Below are positions 1 to 11,061 of a stretch of 64,000 nucleotides of DNA, piece after piece; position 1 is the stretch's first letter, and every line of letters begins with the position of its first letter. This DNA comes from Tolypocladium sp. Sup5 PDA-1 (lineage: Eukaryota > Ascomycota > Sordariomycetes > Hypocreales > Ophiocordycipitaceae): contig JPHH03000014.1 in NCBI GenBank assembly GCA_000750105.3, positions 496,001-560,000 of the forward strand. Reading direction: 5' to 3'. The notes under the pieces were generated by a model, which saw nothing but the letters and a program-made list of their open reading frames with translations, ran no database searches and was not told the origin of the DNA. Position numbers and translations under genes: made by a program.

Positions 1-46
1 TACGCCACATTCCCCGGCTGCTCTCAGTTGCTAACGCGACCCGTAG

Positions 47-3000
47 ACTCCCAGCCGTGCCGCCGACCCCATGTCCTTCTCCAACATCCTCTCGAGCTCC
101 GAGCCGGCACCCAAGCCGGCTGAGCGACGTCCTGTCGCCGAAGCCCCCGAGCCCAAGCCGAAGCGCGAGCCTGAGCACGACGTCGACGTCGACGTCGACG
201 CCGACGTCGACACCGAGGTGGACAAGGACGTTGAGACCGAGCCCGAGCCAGTGCCCGTCAAGAAGAGCGAGATTGTTGTCAAGAAAAAGGGCGGCCGAAG
301 GTCCACCAAGGGCCGCGCCTCCGACATTAGGGATGCCGAAGCCCCCAAGAGCAAGCGGAGATCCTCGGTCAAGAAGGAGTCGCCCACGCCTCGCTCGTCC
401 TCCAAGCGCCAAGCCAACGGCCAGCCGAAGCCCAAGACCTGGTCGACGGAGATGGAGAAGAAGATTCAGACGGCCGAGGTGCAGATTGAGAATGACGTGT
501 CGAAACTGGATGCAGCCGAATTTGACGAACACGAGTACAAGGGACGTGCCCAGAAGCGCCGGCGCATCATGTCCGACTTTGACAGCGAGCAGAGCCGCCT
601 TCGCCGCGACGACTACGCCAAGGCAGCAGTCAAGAAGCTGGTGAGCCATTCGGAGCTCGGCAAACGACGATACGACGATGTGTTCTACGACGAGGCGCTC
701 CACGAGGTTCGTGAACAGGAGCTCTATGCCGAAAAGGAGCGAAAGAAGGACATGCAGCGCAAGCGTCGTCGCGAGAAGTCCATGGCCGTCACGATTGAGA
801 TGAAGGAGGCCGCTCTCGCCCGGGCTAACGCGGCACTGGACGAGGCCGAGCGCCAGAAGCATCTTCGCGATGCCGCGCGCGCCGACAAGAAGGCAGAGCA
901 GACCAAGCTTATCCTGCAAAAGGGCATTAAGGGTCCAGCCCGAAACATTGAACTCAACCTCGAAGGCGGCACCATGTCCAGCTTCCAAGCCTCCGACGTG
1001 GAGACCCCCAAGGCTAAGAGCAAGGGCAAGGGATCTCGCCCCAAAAAGTCCAAGGAGCAGAAGCAGGCCGAGCAGGACTCTGCCGAGGCTGCCCAGGCCG
1101 CGCTGGATGCAGGCAAGGAGCTGCCGCCAAAGGAAGAGGGCAAGGTCCGCATCAAGATCAAGGGCCGATCCAAGGACAAGGACAAGGACAAGACCAAGAC
1201 CGACGAGGTCAAGAAGGACCCGGAGCAGGAGAAGAAGGACGAGGCGGCCGAGCTGGAGAAGAGGTTCACCTCCAAGGGCTACAATCAAATTTATGAGCAG
1301 ATTTGGCGCGACATGGCCCGCAAGGACGTCAACAAGACGTTCAAGCTGGCCGTCGACTCCTTCGCCACCAAGGGCTCGAACCTGAAGAAGACGGCTATCC
1401 TCGCGTCCAAGGAAGCCAAGAGGTGGCAGCTCCGAACCAACAAGGGCACCAAGGACCTCCAAGCCCGCGCCAAGCGTGTCATGCGTGACATGATGGGCTT
1501 CTGGAAGCGGAACGAACGCGAGGAACGAGACCTCCGCAAGGCTGCCGAGAAGCAGGAGATCGAGAACGCCCGCCGAGAGGAGGCCGACCGCGAAGCCGCC
1601 CGCCAGAAGAGGAAGCTCAACTTCCTCATCTCCCAGACCGAGCTGTACTCTCACTTTATCGGCAAGAAGATCAAGACGGATGAGGTGGAGCGAAGCACAG
1701 ACCACCCAGATGTCGCCAAAGACGGCCACGAGGCCAGGCAGAACAAGCTCGATATTGCAGAGCCTGTCGGACAGCTTGGCGGCAAGGTCACAAACTTTGA
1801 GAATCTCGACTTTGACGATGAAGACGAGTCCAACCTTCGGGCCGCGGCCGCGGCGAATGCCCAGAACGCCATCGCCGAGGCCCAGAAGAAGGCCCGTGAC
1901 TTCAACAACCAGGGCCTCGATATGGACGAGGAAGGCGAAATGAACTTCCAAAACCCGACCGGTCTCGGCGATGTTGAGATTGAGCAGCCCAAGCTCATCA
2001 ACACCCAGCTCAAGGAGTACCAGCTCAAGGGCCTCAACTGGCTGGTCAACTTGTACGAGCAAGGCATCAACGGCATCCTAGCTGACGAAATGGGTCTCGG
2101 AAAGACTGTCCAGTCCATCTCCGTCATGGCGTACCTGGCCGAGAAGCACGACATCTGGGGCCCGTTCCTGGTTGTCGCGCCGGCGTCGACGCTGCACAAC
2201 TGGCAGCAGGAAATCGCCAAGTTTGTACCAGAGTTCAAGATTCTCCCCTACTGGGGCAGCGCGGGCGACCGAAAGGTCCTGCGCAAGTTTTGGGACAGGA
2301 AGCACTCGACGTACCGGAAAGACGCAGCCTTTCACGTGTGCGTCACGTCGTACCAGCTGGTCGTGTCCGACGTCGCCTACTTCCAGAAGATGCGCTGGCA
2401 GTACATGATCCTCGACGAGGCGCAGGCCATCAAGAGCTCCTCGAGTTCGCGTTGGAAGTCGTTGCTGGGCTTCCACTGCCGAAATAGACTGCTACTCACG
2501 GGCACGCCCATCCAGAACAACATGCAGGAGTTGTGGGCGTTGCTCCACTTCATCATGCCTTCGCTGTTTGACTCGCACGACGAGTTTAGCGAATGGTTCT
2601 CCAAGGATATCGAGTCGCACGCTCAGAGCAACACGAAGCTCAACGAGGATCAGCTCAAGCGCCTGCACATGATCCTCAAGCCGTTCATGCTTCGTCGTGT
2701 GAAGAAGCACGTGCAGAAGGAGCTTGGCGACAAGATTGAGCTGGATGTCTTCTGCAACCTCACCTACCGACAACGGGCTTACTACAGCAACCTGCGGAAC
2801 CAGATCAACATTATGGACCTGGTCGAGAAGGCGACCATGGGCGACGAGCAAGACTCGGGGACGCTCATGAACCTGGTCATGCAGTTCCGCAAAGTCTGCA
2901 ACCACCCCGATCTGTTTGAGCGCGCCGAAGTCACCGCTCCGTTCTCGTGCGGCTACTTTGCCGAGACTGCGTCGTTTGTGAGAGAAGGCAACAATGTGCC

Positions 3001-4644
3001 CGTTGGTTACTCGACCCGAAGCTTGATCAACTACGAACTGCCATCGCTGGTCTGGACCCAGGGCGGCCGACTCAACAAGGCCAGCAGCGACAACCAAAAA
3101 GCCGGATGGCGAAACAGAGCGCTGGGCCATTTGATGAACATCTGGACGCCAGAGAATGTCCGCGAAAGCCTTGGAGGCTCCAAGGCTTTCTCCTGGCTAC
3201 GCTTTGCGGATACCACTCCTGGCGATGTGTACAAGGCGACTCACCAGGGCTTGTTCACCCGCGCTGCCAACGAGCTGCAGAAACACGACAGACTGGGCCA
3301 CATGAAGGTTATCTACGACGAACCCGAGGACAAGAACTTCACGCCGGCACATGCGCTGTTCAAGATCCGGGCACGGGAGAACCGCAAGCCCCTCGCGGAC
3401 ATGACCAAGGAGGGCATCCTCGACAAGCTCATGAACGTTGCTCGCGAAGAGTACCGCGAATCTGGTCTGGGCCGGCTCGAGTTGGCTGGAAGACCTCGCG
3501 CGTCTGCCCCTCCAGTGGATGTCTCGTGCAACAGCGTTAGCGCAGTCATCGAACACGACAATGTCATGTTCAATGTTGGCATCCGCAAGGCCCTGTACGG
3601 CCCGGCGCAGTACGAGGAGAAGTCCCTTGTGGAGAAGAAGGTTCCGGTTGAACTGTGGCCGACAAACAGCCTGCTCCCCAAGCCGGACAGCGAGAAGCAG
3701 AAGTTCACCAACATTGTCGTGCCATCCATGCGGCGCTTCGTCACCGACAGCGGCAAGCTCGCCAAGCTCGACGAACTGCTCTTCGGGCTCAAGAACGAGG
3801 GCCATCGTGTGCTGCTGTACTTCCAGATGACTCGCATGATTGACATGATGGAGGAGTATCTCACGTACCGCAACTACAAGTACTGCCGCCTGGACGGTTC
3901 GACCAAGCTGGAGGACAGACGTGACACTGTGCACGACTTCCAGACGCGGCCAGACATTTTCATCTTCCTTTTGTCTACCCGAGCCGGTGGTTTGGGTATC
4001 AATCTCACGTCGGCAGACACCGTCATTTTCTACGACTCGGATTGGAACCCGACGATTGACTCGCAGGCCATGGACCGAGCGCACAGACTCGGCCAGACGA
4101 AGCAGGTTACCGTCTATCGCCTCATCACCCGCGGGACCATCGAAGAGCGAATCCGGAAGCGAGCGCTGCAAAAGGAAGAAGTCCAGCGCGTCGTCATCCA
4201 GGGTGGAGGCGCCAGCGTCGACTTCTCTGGCCGCCGTGCTCCGGAGAACCGCAACCGCGACATTGCCATGTGGCTGGCCGACGACGAGCAGGCGGAGGAG
4301 ATTGAGCGCCGCGAGAAGGAGCTGCTCGAGTCTGGCGAGCTGGACAAGCAGAAGAAGAAGGGCGGGAAGCGCAGCAAGAAGGCGGAAGCTGCGGCTGCGG
4401 CCAGCTTGGATGACATGTATCATGAGGGTAGGTCTCCTCGTTTCCGAAACAGAAGACGTGAAGCTAACAGAGTACAGGCGAGGGCAACTTTGATGACGGC
4501 AGCAAGGCTGGCGCATCGGGCACTGCAACACCCGCGGGCGTGGAGAGTGACGCCAAGGGGAAGAAGGTCAGGATCAAGGGCGGCAAGAGAGCCAAGACGG
4601 CCAAGCAGCGCCTGGCCATCGCGGACGGCATGGCCGATTTCTGA
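47..4644 (+). CDS. INO80: INO80 chromatin-remodelling ATPase, 5' end outside window
   Basis: Catalytic ATPase of the INO80 nucleosome-remodelling complex (nucleus; slides nucleosomes and exchanges H2A.Z). Two exons are visible, 47-4427 and 4478-4644. A branch-site/acceptor pair (GCTAAC then TAG) ends at 46 and the frame is open from 47 into the ATG at 71. I therefore read 71 as an internal Met and the N-terminus as lying upstream, as in other fungal INO80 proteins. Visible in order: an acidic DV-rich repeat (nt 180-225), long charged coiled regions, a DBINO-type domain (nt about 1270-1670), the SNF2 ATPase with Walker A DEMGLGKT (nt about 2086-2109), DEAQ box (nt about 2413), TGTPIQNN, the long insertion typical of INO80 (nt about 2950-3700), and the helicase C lobe with DRAHRLGQ (nt about 4072). 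The 50-bp last intron (4428-4477, GTAGGT...ACAG) must be removed to reach the basic C-terminus. Reading through it gives a spurious tail to 4867. Identity is very secure. Confidence 0.95.
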
Positions 4645-6518
4645 GCTCGGATTCAGCCGAGGCTACATGATGAAGGGAACGAGGCGTGTTGTGTTTACGC
4701 GCCTCGGTTGTATCAACATTCAGGGATGGAAAACAGCACGGCTAGGAGTGCATGGGCGTAATACTGGCTTTCACCCGGAGCGGCGGGTGCAGTGTGCTGA
4801 GTTCTTGGGATGGCGGTTGCTTGCAGAAAAGAGGATCCAAGTGCCCATTGGGCAGCGGACCGAGTAGCTTATGTTGCGAAGAGACACACGCGGGTGTACC
4901 ACTATTGATAGACGGATATAAAATACTGTATCATGTTTGGTAGCTGCTAGTCTGCGAGCCGACTATTACGATGTCGTACGTTTGAGTAGTGAGAGCTTCA
5001 TGTTGTGTTGTAAGTGTGTTGCTGAGGTGTTGAGACTTGGGGACTGGGAGTGAGGCGGGAGACGCGGTGTCTTGTGGACAAAGAGAGGCTGGCCTTTATA
5101 CAAGGTCAATGGCGGCTCTACATACCTGCAGGTGTACTTTGTACGTCCTATTGCCTCTCTAGACACGTAAAGGCAAAACGGCTGCATGGCCATGAACACT
5201 CAGCACGGCCCGGAGAGAGCATTTGCCGCAGGCCGCGGGCTGGCTCCTGCGTCGAGACGGCATCGGGGGCGGCTGCTGCAGCCTTACGCTGTCCCAAGAC
5301 GGCTGTGGTTGGATGAAGGGATCGGAGGTGCGGTTCATGGGGCTTGAGGTTCGACTGAAAGACGGAATGTGTAAATGTTCATTGGAAGCGTGTACAAAGT
5401 ACGAGGTACAGGTTGGTGTAACAAAGTCCCCAGTCTGCGAACAAGGAGACATGGATGGCACGGGTACCAAGTAACCAAGGCAAAGTACCTGCCTACCTTG
5501 CATTCAACAAAGGGCTCCCTATACAATGGGTTGCAAAGTTGGGAAGCGAGTGTGGGCGTGGGGGATTGGGGAGGATGTGTGCTCGTTCATGGCAACGCAG
5601 CGAAGAGAACCGCAAGTCGGGCGGTTCCTTGCCCTGTCACGAGACTCCTTTCACGGCAGGTTCTCTGTTCGGACAGCGCGGCTCTCTCATTTTGTGAAAG
5701 AAACCCACAACCACCGCCAACGCATTCCCCAGCATCAAAGGCAAGCACCCTCGCGCCCAACATACACAGTCCGGTCTCGGAGCCAGTGCTCAAGTTCGAC
5801 CTCATCGCCTCATACCACCAGACCGCAGATAGCAACCTGCAAGCTCCCACGCCGGTCCGATAAGCACGCCACGAAAGCCCAGTCGCGTCGCGAACGCCCA
5901 GCAGCTGTGATTTAGGCACAAGGTCCTTCAGTCTTCGTGTGGATCACAGCTCCGCGCGCGTGGCCAAAACAAAAAAAAAGGAAAATGGCTGCTCGGGGTG
6001 TTGCCAGCTGGCGACGCGCGCTGCGGCGGATTGAGTTACAGTGCCTGGTGTTTGTTGGCATTTCTTTTTCTTTCTCTTTCTCTTTCTCTTCGTCGTGAGA
6101 AAGGAGGAGAGAAGCTGTTCATGAACGGCACTGCTACGCGAGCTTTGATCTTCTCGTGCTGAAGCTGAGGGAGTTGCGTTCGAACCCCTGAGATCTGTTT
6201 CTTCGGTCAGCTGGAAAGTCAAGCGGAACTTCAGCAACCCTCCCTTAACATTTCTCCTCCAAGTTCAAAGCTCTCGGTGAACGATCTTCTTGAGAGCCGA
6301 GGAGAACCGCGGCGTCTCCTCTCGCAGCTACGCTTCACCTCTCTCCGAGACCAACAACCGACTCTCGCACGCGCTGCCCACGACTTTGGCCTCAAACTCC
6401 GACGAATTCGGCTCAGTCTTTCCCAGTCCTTACCGACCTTTCATCCGGGCCACGTCTTGGGGCTTGCGTCTGAGAAACCAGCGAGCCCAGCTCTCTTCCC
6501 CCAGTTTTAAACGGGATA
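4645..6518. other. intergenic: INO80 3' region and promoter/5' UTR of the C2H2 gene
   Basis: No reading frame here looks like a protein. The right end carries a pyrimidine tract of repeated TTTCTC units (6061-6090), a common element of fungal promoters and leaders, about 430 bp before the next start codon. A TTCGAACCCC string near 6178 looks like a tRNA B box but has no matching D arm or acceptor stem. Confidence 0.6.
6061..6090 (+). repeat. CT-rich microsatellite in leader of C2H2 gene
   Basis: A nearly pure pyrimidine tract of TTTCTC-type units. Such CT boxes often precede transcription starts in filamentous fungi. It lies about 430 bp before the ATG at 6519. Confidence 0.6.
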
Positions 6519-7787
6519 ATGTCTGCCACGATGGGCTATGAAGCCAACATGATCCTGGAACCGCCGCCAGGCTACTTCGTCCTAAGCTCGCCCAACGACG
6601 GCGAAACCGACACCTATACCTGTCCCTACGACGGCTGCGACGGCGTCGTCTGCGGCAGCATCGACGAATGCCACGCTCACGACAAGGAGTGGCACTCGTC
6701 GCCATACTCGTGCGCAGAGTGCGGCGCCAGCTTCGCCGCGTACCCAGCGCTATCCAGACATATCAAGGCCAGCGGCCACCAGCGGTGGGCCTGCCGAAAC
6801 GACGATTGTGTTTTGAACGGCGTCGAGTTTGATAGTCACTTGAGCTACCACGCTCACATCATAGGCTCGGGGGCTCATCGTTGTCTTACTCCGCCTGGCC
6901 AGGACAGCGACGCTATTTACGTCGAGCACGGCCGTGGCGAACTGTACGGCGACGATGAGAGCGATGTCGACATGACAGACGGGCTATCTGAATGCCCCTC
7001 TGTTGACGAGTTCATCTGCCTCGAGACTTGCTGCTCGCAGTACATGAGAAGATTCTCGACCGATCGCATGTTCGGCGTGCACACCAACAGCACCGGCCAC
7101 AAGTGCGCTGTCGAAGGAGGAGAGTCTCTGCTCCAGCAAGGCTTGTCGGCCGCCGATCTTGAGGCCAAACAGGAAGCGATGCGTGACTTTCGCTGCGATG
7201 TGAGAGGCTGTCCTTCGTTTGGACACTGCCTGTCAACTAGCCATTCATACGCCTATCACATCCGGACAGCCGCCCATCTCTTTCCCCGGAAGGATGTCGA
7301 CGCTGGTCAAGACGTCGAGGCCACTGAGGATGAGAACAGTCAACCACAGGCCAAGCCGTCTTGTGTCGTACTGGGATGTCCGCAGTATGGACGTCAATTT
7401 TCTCACCACGCAAACCACGAACGGCACGTCAACTCGGGGCCTCACATCAGAGCAGCACGCAAGAGCTTGATATCCCCCATCCGCAGGATCACGCTCCGCA
7501 CGTCGCCGCGCTTCAAGCCAAACCCTCCAGTCGAGAAGACGGAACCTGACGACGACGCCCGAACCTTTTGGTCCGTCGTAAGCTCAGCCGCCCCGACGCC
7601 GCTCTTCGCAAGCCCGAACCGCAGCGCCTTTCTCACGACGCCAACGAAATCCGCGACACCGTACACGCCGCTGTCGTCTCCGTCCCCGACCGCCAGAGAG
7701 GAGTATCTCGAACGACGGAACCGCGAGCTCGAGGACGAACTGCGAAGGCTGCAGGCCCAGATGGACTTCGTCAGCCGTCAGGCATGA
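6519..7787 (+). CDS. six-finger C2H2 zinc-finger protein with C-terminal coiled coil
   Basis: Single-exon 422-residue protein of unknown function, probably nuclear and nucleic-acid binding. Six C2H2-like units are visible: residues about 35-59, 65-87, 92-120, 165-194, 227-254 and 282-310. Several have expanded Cys-Cys spacing (for example CPYDGC and CRNDDC) and His-x-x-x-x-x-His ends, so they belong to the divergent fungal type with paired fingers rather than the TFIIIA consensus. A basic, Ser/Pro-rich linker with several SP/TP sites (about 315-390) leads to a short heptad-like coiled coil (about 392-418, ELEDELRRLQAQM) that could mediate dimerisation. The start is the first ATG after an in-frame-stop-rich leader. 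No gene name can be given. Confidence 0.85.
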   Translation: MSATMGYEANMILEPPPGYFVLSSPNDGETDTYTCPYDGCDGVVCGSIDECHAHDKEWHSSPYSCAECGASFAAYPALSRHIKASGHQRWACRNDDCVLNGVEFDSHLSYHAHIIGSGAHRCLTPPGQDSDAIYVEHGRGELYGDDESDVDMTDGLSECPSVDEFICLETCCSQYMRRFSTDRMFGVHTNSTGHKCAVEGGESLLQQGLSAADLEAKQEAMRDFRCDVRGCPSFGHCLSTSHSYAYHIRTAAHLFPRKDVDAGQDVEATEDENSQPQAKPSCVVLGCPQYGRQFSHHANHERHVNSGPHIRAARKSLISPIRRITLRTSPRFKPNPPVEKTEPDDDARTFWSVVSSAAPTPLFASPNRSAFLTTPTKSATPYTPLSSPSPTAREEYLERRNRELEDELRRLQAQMDFVSRQA

Positions 7788-9734
7788 GCGACAAGGGGAC
7801 GACACGGATGCCGCATGCTACATTGTGCGGCAGACGGAGAGTAGCCGCGTCTCGAGTTTCGCTAATGTTATTTCTTTGAGACCCTTGCTTTCTTAATGTC
7901 ATAACTTAGGGACGGACAGAAATGTGACGGTAAGATAAGACTGTCCCCACTCATGTCCTATCCTTTCACTTCCCCTCCTCAATCATGGAGCTGACCGCTG
8001 GTTACGTCGAGTCAAATCACGAATCCAAAACGAAAGCGATGACGTTCTCCCCCGGTCGACGTCTACGGCAACACGACCGCGACCTGCCAATCCTCCCGCC
8101 GAAGATAGCCCCTTGCCACAGTCAAACTCCAAGGTGTCGGCGAGGCGGATTTCAGTCAACCGCAGAACCCGCTCGTCTTCATGTTGTGCCACCGAACTCG
8201 GCCACTTGCACGACTGTTACACAGGGTCATGTTGGCACCATCACCAGCTCTGCATGGCCCTTCTCCAGCACTTTGGCCGTGACGTTGACGCAACCGTGGT
8301 GCCTGATAATCGACGCCGCGAAGCTTAAGGTAATACTTCGATGTTTCTGAGCAGAGGAAACCGGGATGAGTCGGTGCCAGGACCCAATTCTGTGGACTTT
8401 GAACCCAAAGCCGACAGTTCCTCGGAAGAACGCAGCCCTAGGAGAATTACTCCCCGTCGACGAGTCAAAACCGCTGCGTTTACTGGATTAGGAAGCCCAC
8501 GATATCCGCTCCAAGTTCCTTGAGTCCTCGAGCTCTTATTCATTCCTGTTCTTCATCTTGCCGGGGCAGCTTGTACCTTTTCCTTTACTCAGCAACAGCC
8601 CATGTCCCATGTCCCATGTCCCTCGTCACATGCGGGCTGGCCATAGTTCGTCACATGCGCGCGTTTAATTAATATATGCCGGGTAGATGCAGACACAGTG
8701 TACGGCAAGCAAATAGGGTGGTACTGGGAGCAAGCTATCAGACGACAACGCGTGATCACAAATACGTGTGCCGAGAGTGAGGAGCGCGGATGGTGTGCCC
8801 AAACACCAGAGCTAGCTAGCTAGTCTCGACATCGTCCTTGATAAAAGTGCTAGGTCTCGTCTTTAGCTTCGATGACTTAAGGCAATGGCTCTTGTTGTCG
8901 CTCCCTGGTCCTGTACTCGCATACCTTTATAAACGATGCGTCATCCCTGCTTGCGTGTAAGCAACCTATAGCTAGCAAAGAATAATGTTTCCTTCGCACT
9001 TGCTCCCTCATGCATGACTCTGTAGGCTCCCCTCGTTTCTCTTTCCCAGTGATGCTGGCTGCAACCCATGCATGCTCCCTCCCTGCCTGTTGAGGTAACA
9101 AGAAAGTACCTAAGAACGAGGTAGAGAGGGGAGGGGAAGAGACGAGGCAAGCCAAGCAGGAAATGGCAAGCAAATAATGAGCTGTGTAACGAAATTCTCT
9201 CCCTGCGCCCCTTACCCGTACCGGGCATGTACCTACGCTTACCGGCCACGTTCCCCCTTAACAATCTCTGCAACCGTCCTTCGGTTCCCCAGTCTAAATC
9301 CCAGGTTCGGGTACCCGCCTCCTATTAGCAGGAGACCTATAATGCCGCGGATGATCAACATTACGACGCCTGTAACCACACTGTCTGAGCAGTGTGAAGG
9401 AGGGAAAGAGAGAGCACAAGAGGAAATAAAACCGATCAAGTGCCCCGAGGAGGAGGCGAGATCTGCACTTTGAAGAGTCTTTATGTAACTACAACGAGCT
9501 CATACATCTCGTCTTGCCTTTCTTAAGTGGTGCGTCTAGGTGGCACGGCCAGGGCAAAAGTCGCCGAAACACATCGACCATGCGGCTGCTCCGGTCAACT
9601 TCATCACGCTGCACTGTTAGTCCACGCCACGCCTGGCAGTCCGACCTGGGGGGTATGGACTACATGCGCTGAAAGTTAAGCTGGCTAGATGCGTGGGCCA
9701 TATTCATGGGGCTCCTGTCCCTGCCGGTACTATA
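7788..9734. other. gene-free stretch
   Basis: About 1.9 kb without a convincing coding region. It holds a short direct repeat of CATGTCC (three copies, about 8601-8621) and scattered AT-rich patches near 8665. The small frames here (121 residues or fewer) show no recognisable motif and have irregular codon use. Confidence 0.5.
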
Positions 9735-10352
9735 CCCGTAAGGAGCCTCTGGCATTTTTGCTTAACTACCCATGCCGCTGCTATACCTTGCTCTTTCCCA
9801 GCGGCACGACATGGGCACTATTGGAAATCATTGTGGCGCTCAACCTTGTCGACGCCCTTCTCCTCGTGGTTCTTGATCTACACGGCCCAGAATCGCGAGA
9901 CCACTGTTAGCGAGCGAATCGTTGCCGCTCTCTTCCAAGCAGTTGCGCCTCGTCGCTCCGGGACAACGCTTGATAGTCTGTCAAGTGTGAGCCCGGCCGC
10001 GCAGTTCAGTCTACTGGTCATGATGTACATCTCCATCTTCCCTATCGCGGTGGGCATCCGCGTGTCCGATATGTACGAAGAGAGCGCATTGGGCATCTAT
10101 GAATTCAATGCTTGTTATAACGAGAAGAAGGCGGGAGCCTACTTGGTGTGTCATATACAGCAGCAGCTCAGCTTCGATCTGTGGTACATTTTCCTTGGGA
10201 TATTCTGCCTTGCTGTCTCGGAGGCATCCAAAGTCAAGGCCCCGAACGATCCGGTGAGATCGCAATTTGTGCCGATACTTCTTCTGACTGACGCCCTGTA
10301 GGCTTTTGAACTCTTTCCAATATTCTTTGAGGTTGTGTCGGCAAGGCTCTGC
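9735..10352 (+). pseudogene. relic of a Trk-type fungal potassium transporter
   Basis: Fragments of a Trk/HKT-family K+ transporter in two frames. The first (9735-9909) reads the membrane segment with LLFPSGTTWALLEIIVALNL and ends in a stop. After a frameshift near 9890-9910 the second frame (to 10254) has PAAQFSLLVMMYISIFPIAV and LSFDLWYIFLGIFCL, both typical of fungal Trk1. A normal-looking intron (about 10255-10303, GTGAGA...TGTAG) then joins to AFELFPIFFEVVSA, after which the similarity stops abruptly where the conserved YGTVGLSLG-like segment should follow. The N-terminal half and C-terminal third are absent, so this is a truncated, frameshifted remnant. The family call rests on remembered conserved segments. 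Confidence 0.75.
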
Positions 10353-11061
10353 CATTCGGTCAAAGGACGCCACCGCTTTGTCCAATCTCGATTGCTTTTC
10401 ATCTAGCGAGCGTCTTTAGTCAGTTTGTCTTTCCCGAGTCGTTGGCGAAACCGCATGTGGGCAGAGTCGGCATGAGCATGTGGATGCAATTAATAAGGCG
10501 ACTCTGAAACTACAAGCGGCTGTAGGGATCTCGTAGTAAACTTGACCGCGCAGCGTGAGCCTCGAGCCATAATTGAAACCAAGTGGAGTTCCCCATGCCC
10601 GCGCCCGAACTCCATCCCACGAGAGTGTGGGATATACCGAGCGGGCGTGGGATGTCGTCAAGCTACGGCACTCAACAAGGTTTTCGGCATAATTGCGGAG
10701 GCTTTGGCTAGCCACCTTGGGATGATGGCCCTATTCTCAGACCAACAGAGCAGGGCCGCTACTCATGTATAGACCGGGGAGCAAAAGGCGGTGGTTTGGT
10801 AATCGGCCAATGCGTCGGGTCTTGTCGCGACAGAGAGAATGCAGCCCAGCAGGTGACAGGACACGGAGCAGCGTCGCCGCTCTTTGGAGAATGTCGTCCA
10901 GGTCATCTGTCAAACCTTCAAACCTTATTGGATCGAGTTCCGTGTCATTGGTGCAACGCCCTTTCACAACTACACTGACCTCTTCAAGACATACGCAAAG
11001 AGTTACGTGAACTCTGTCGCCAAACCCAACCAGCACGCGAGACTCGACAGCACCACCCAAA
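10353..11061. other. intergenic: end of Trk relic and promoter of MFS gene
   Basis: No supported gene. It contains the presumed promoter and 5' UTR of the MFS gene starting at 11062. I see no recognisable further Trk sequence after about 10352. Confidence 0.5.

Noticed and set aside
3197..4531. 444-codon open frame on the minus strand
   Set aside because: Antisense to the conserved INO80 helicase core.
6125..6195. B-box-like TTCGAACCCC suggesting a tRNA
   Set aside because: No D arm, anticodon stem or matching acceptor ends.
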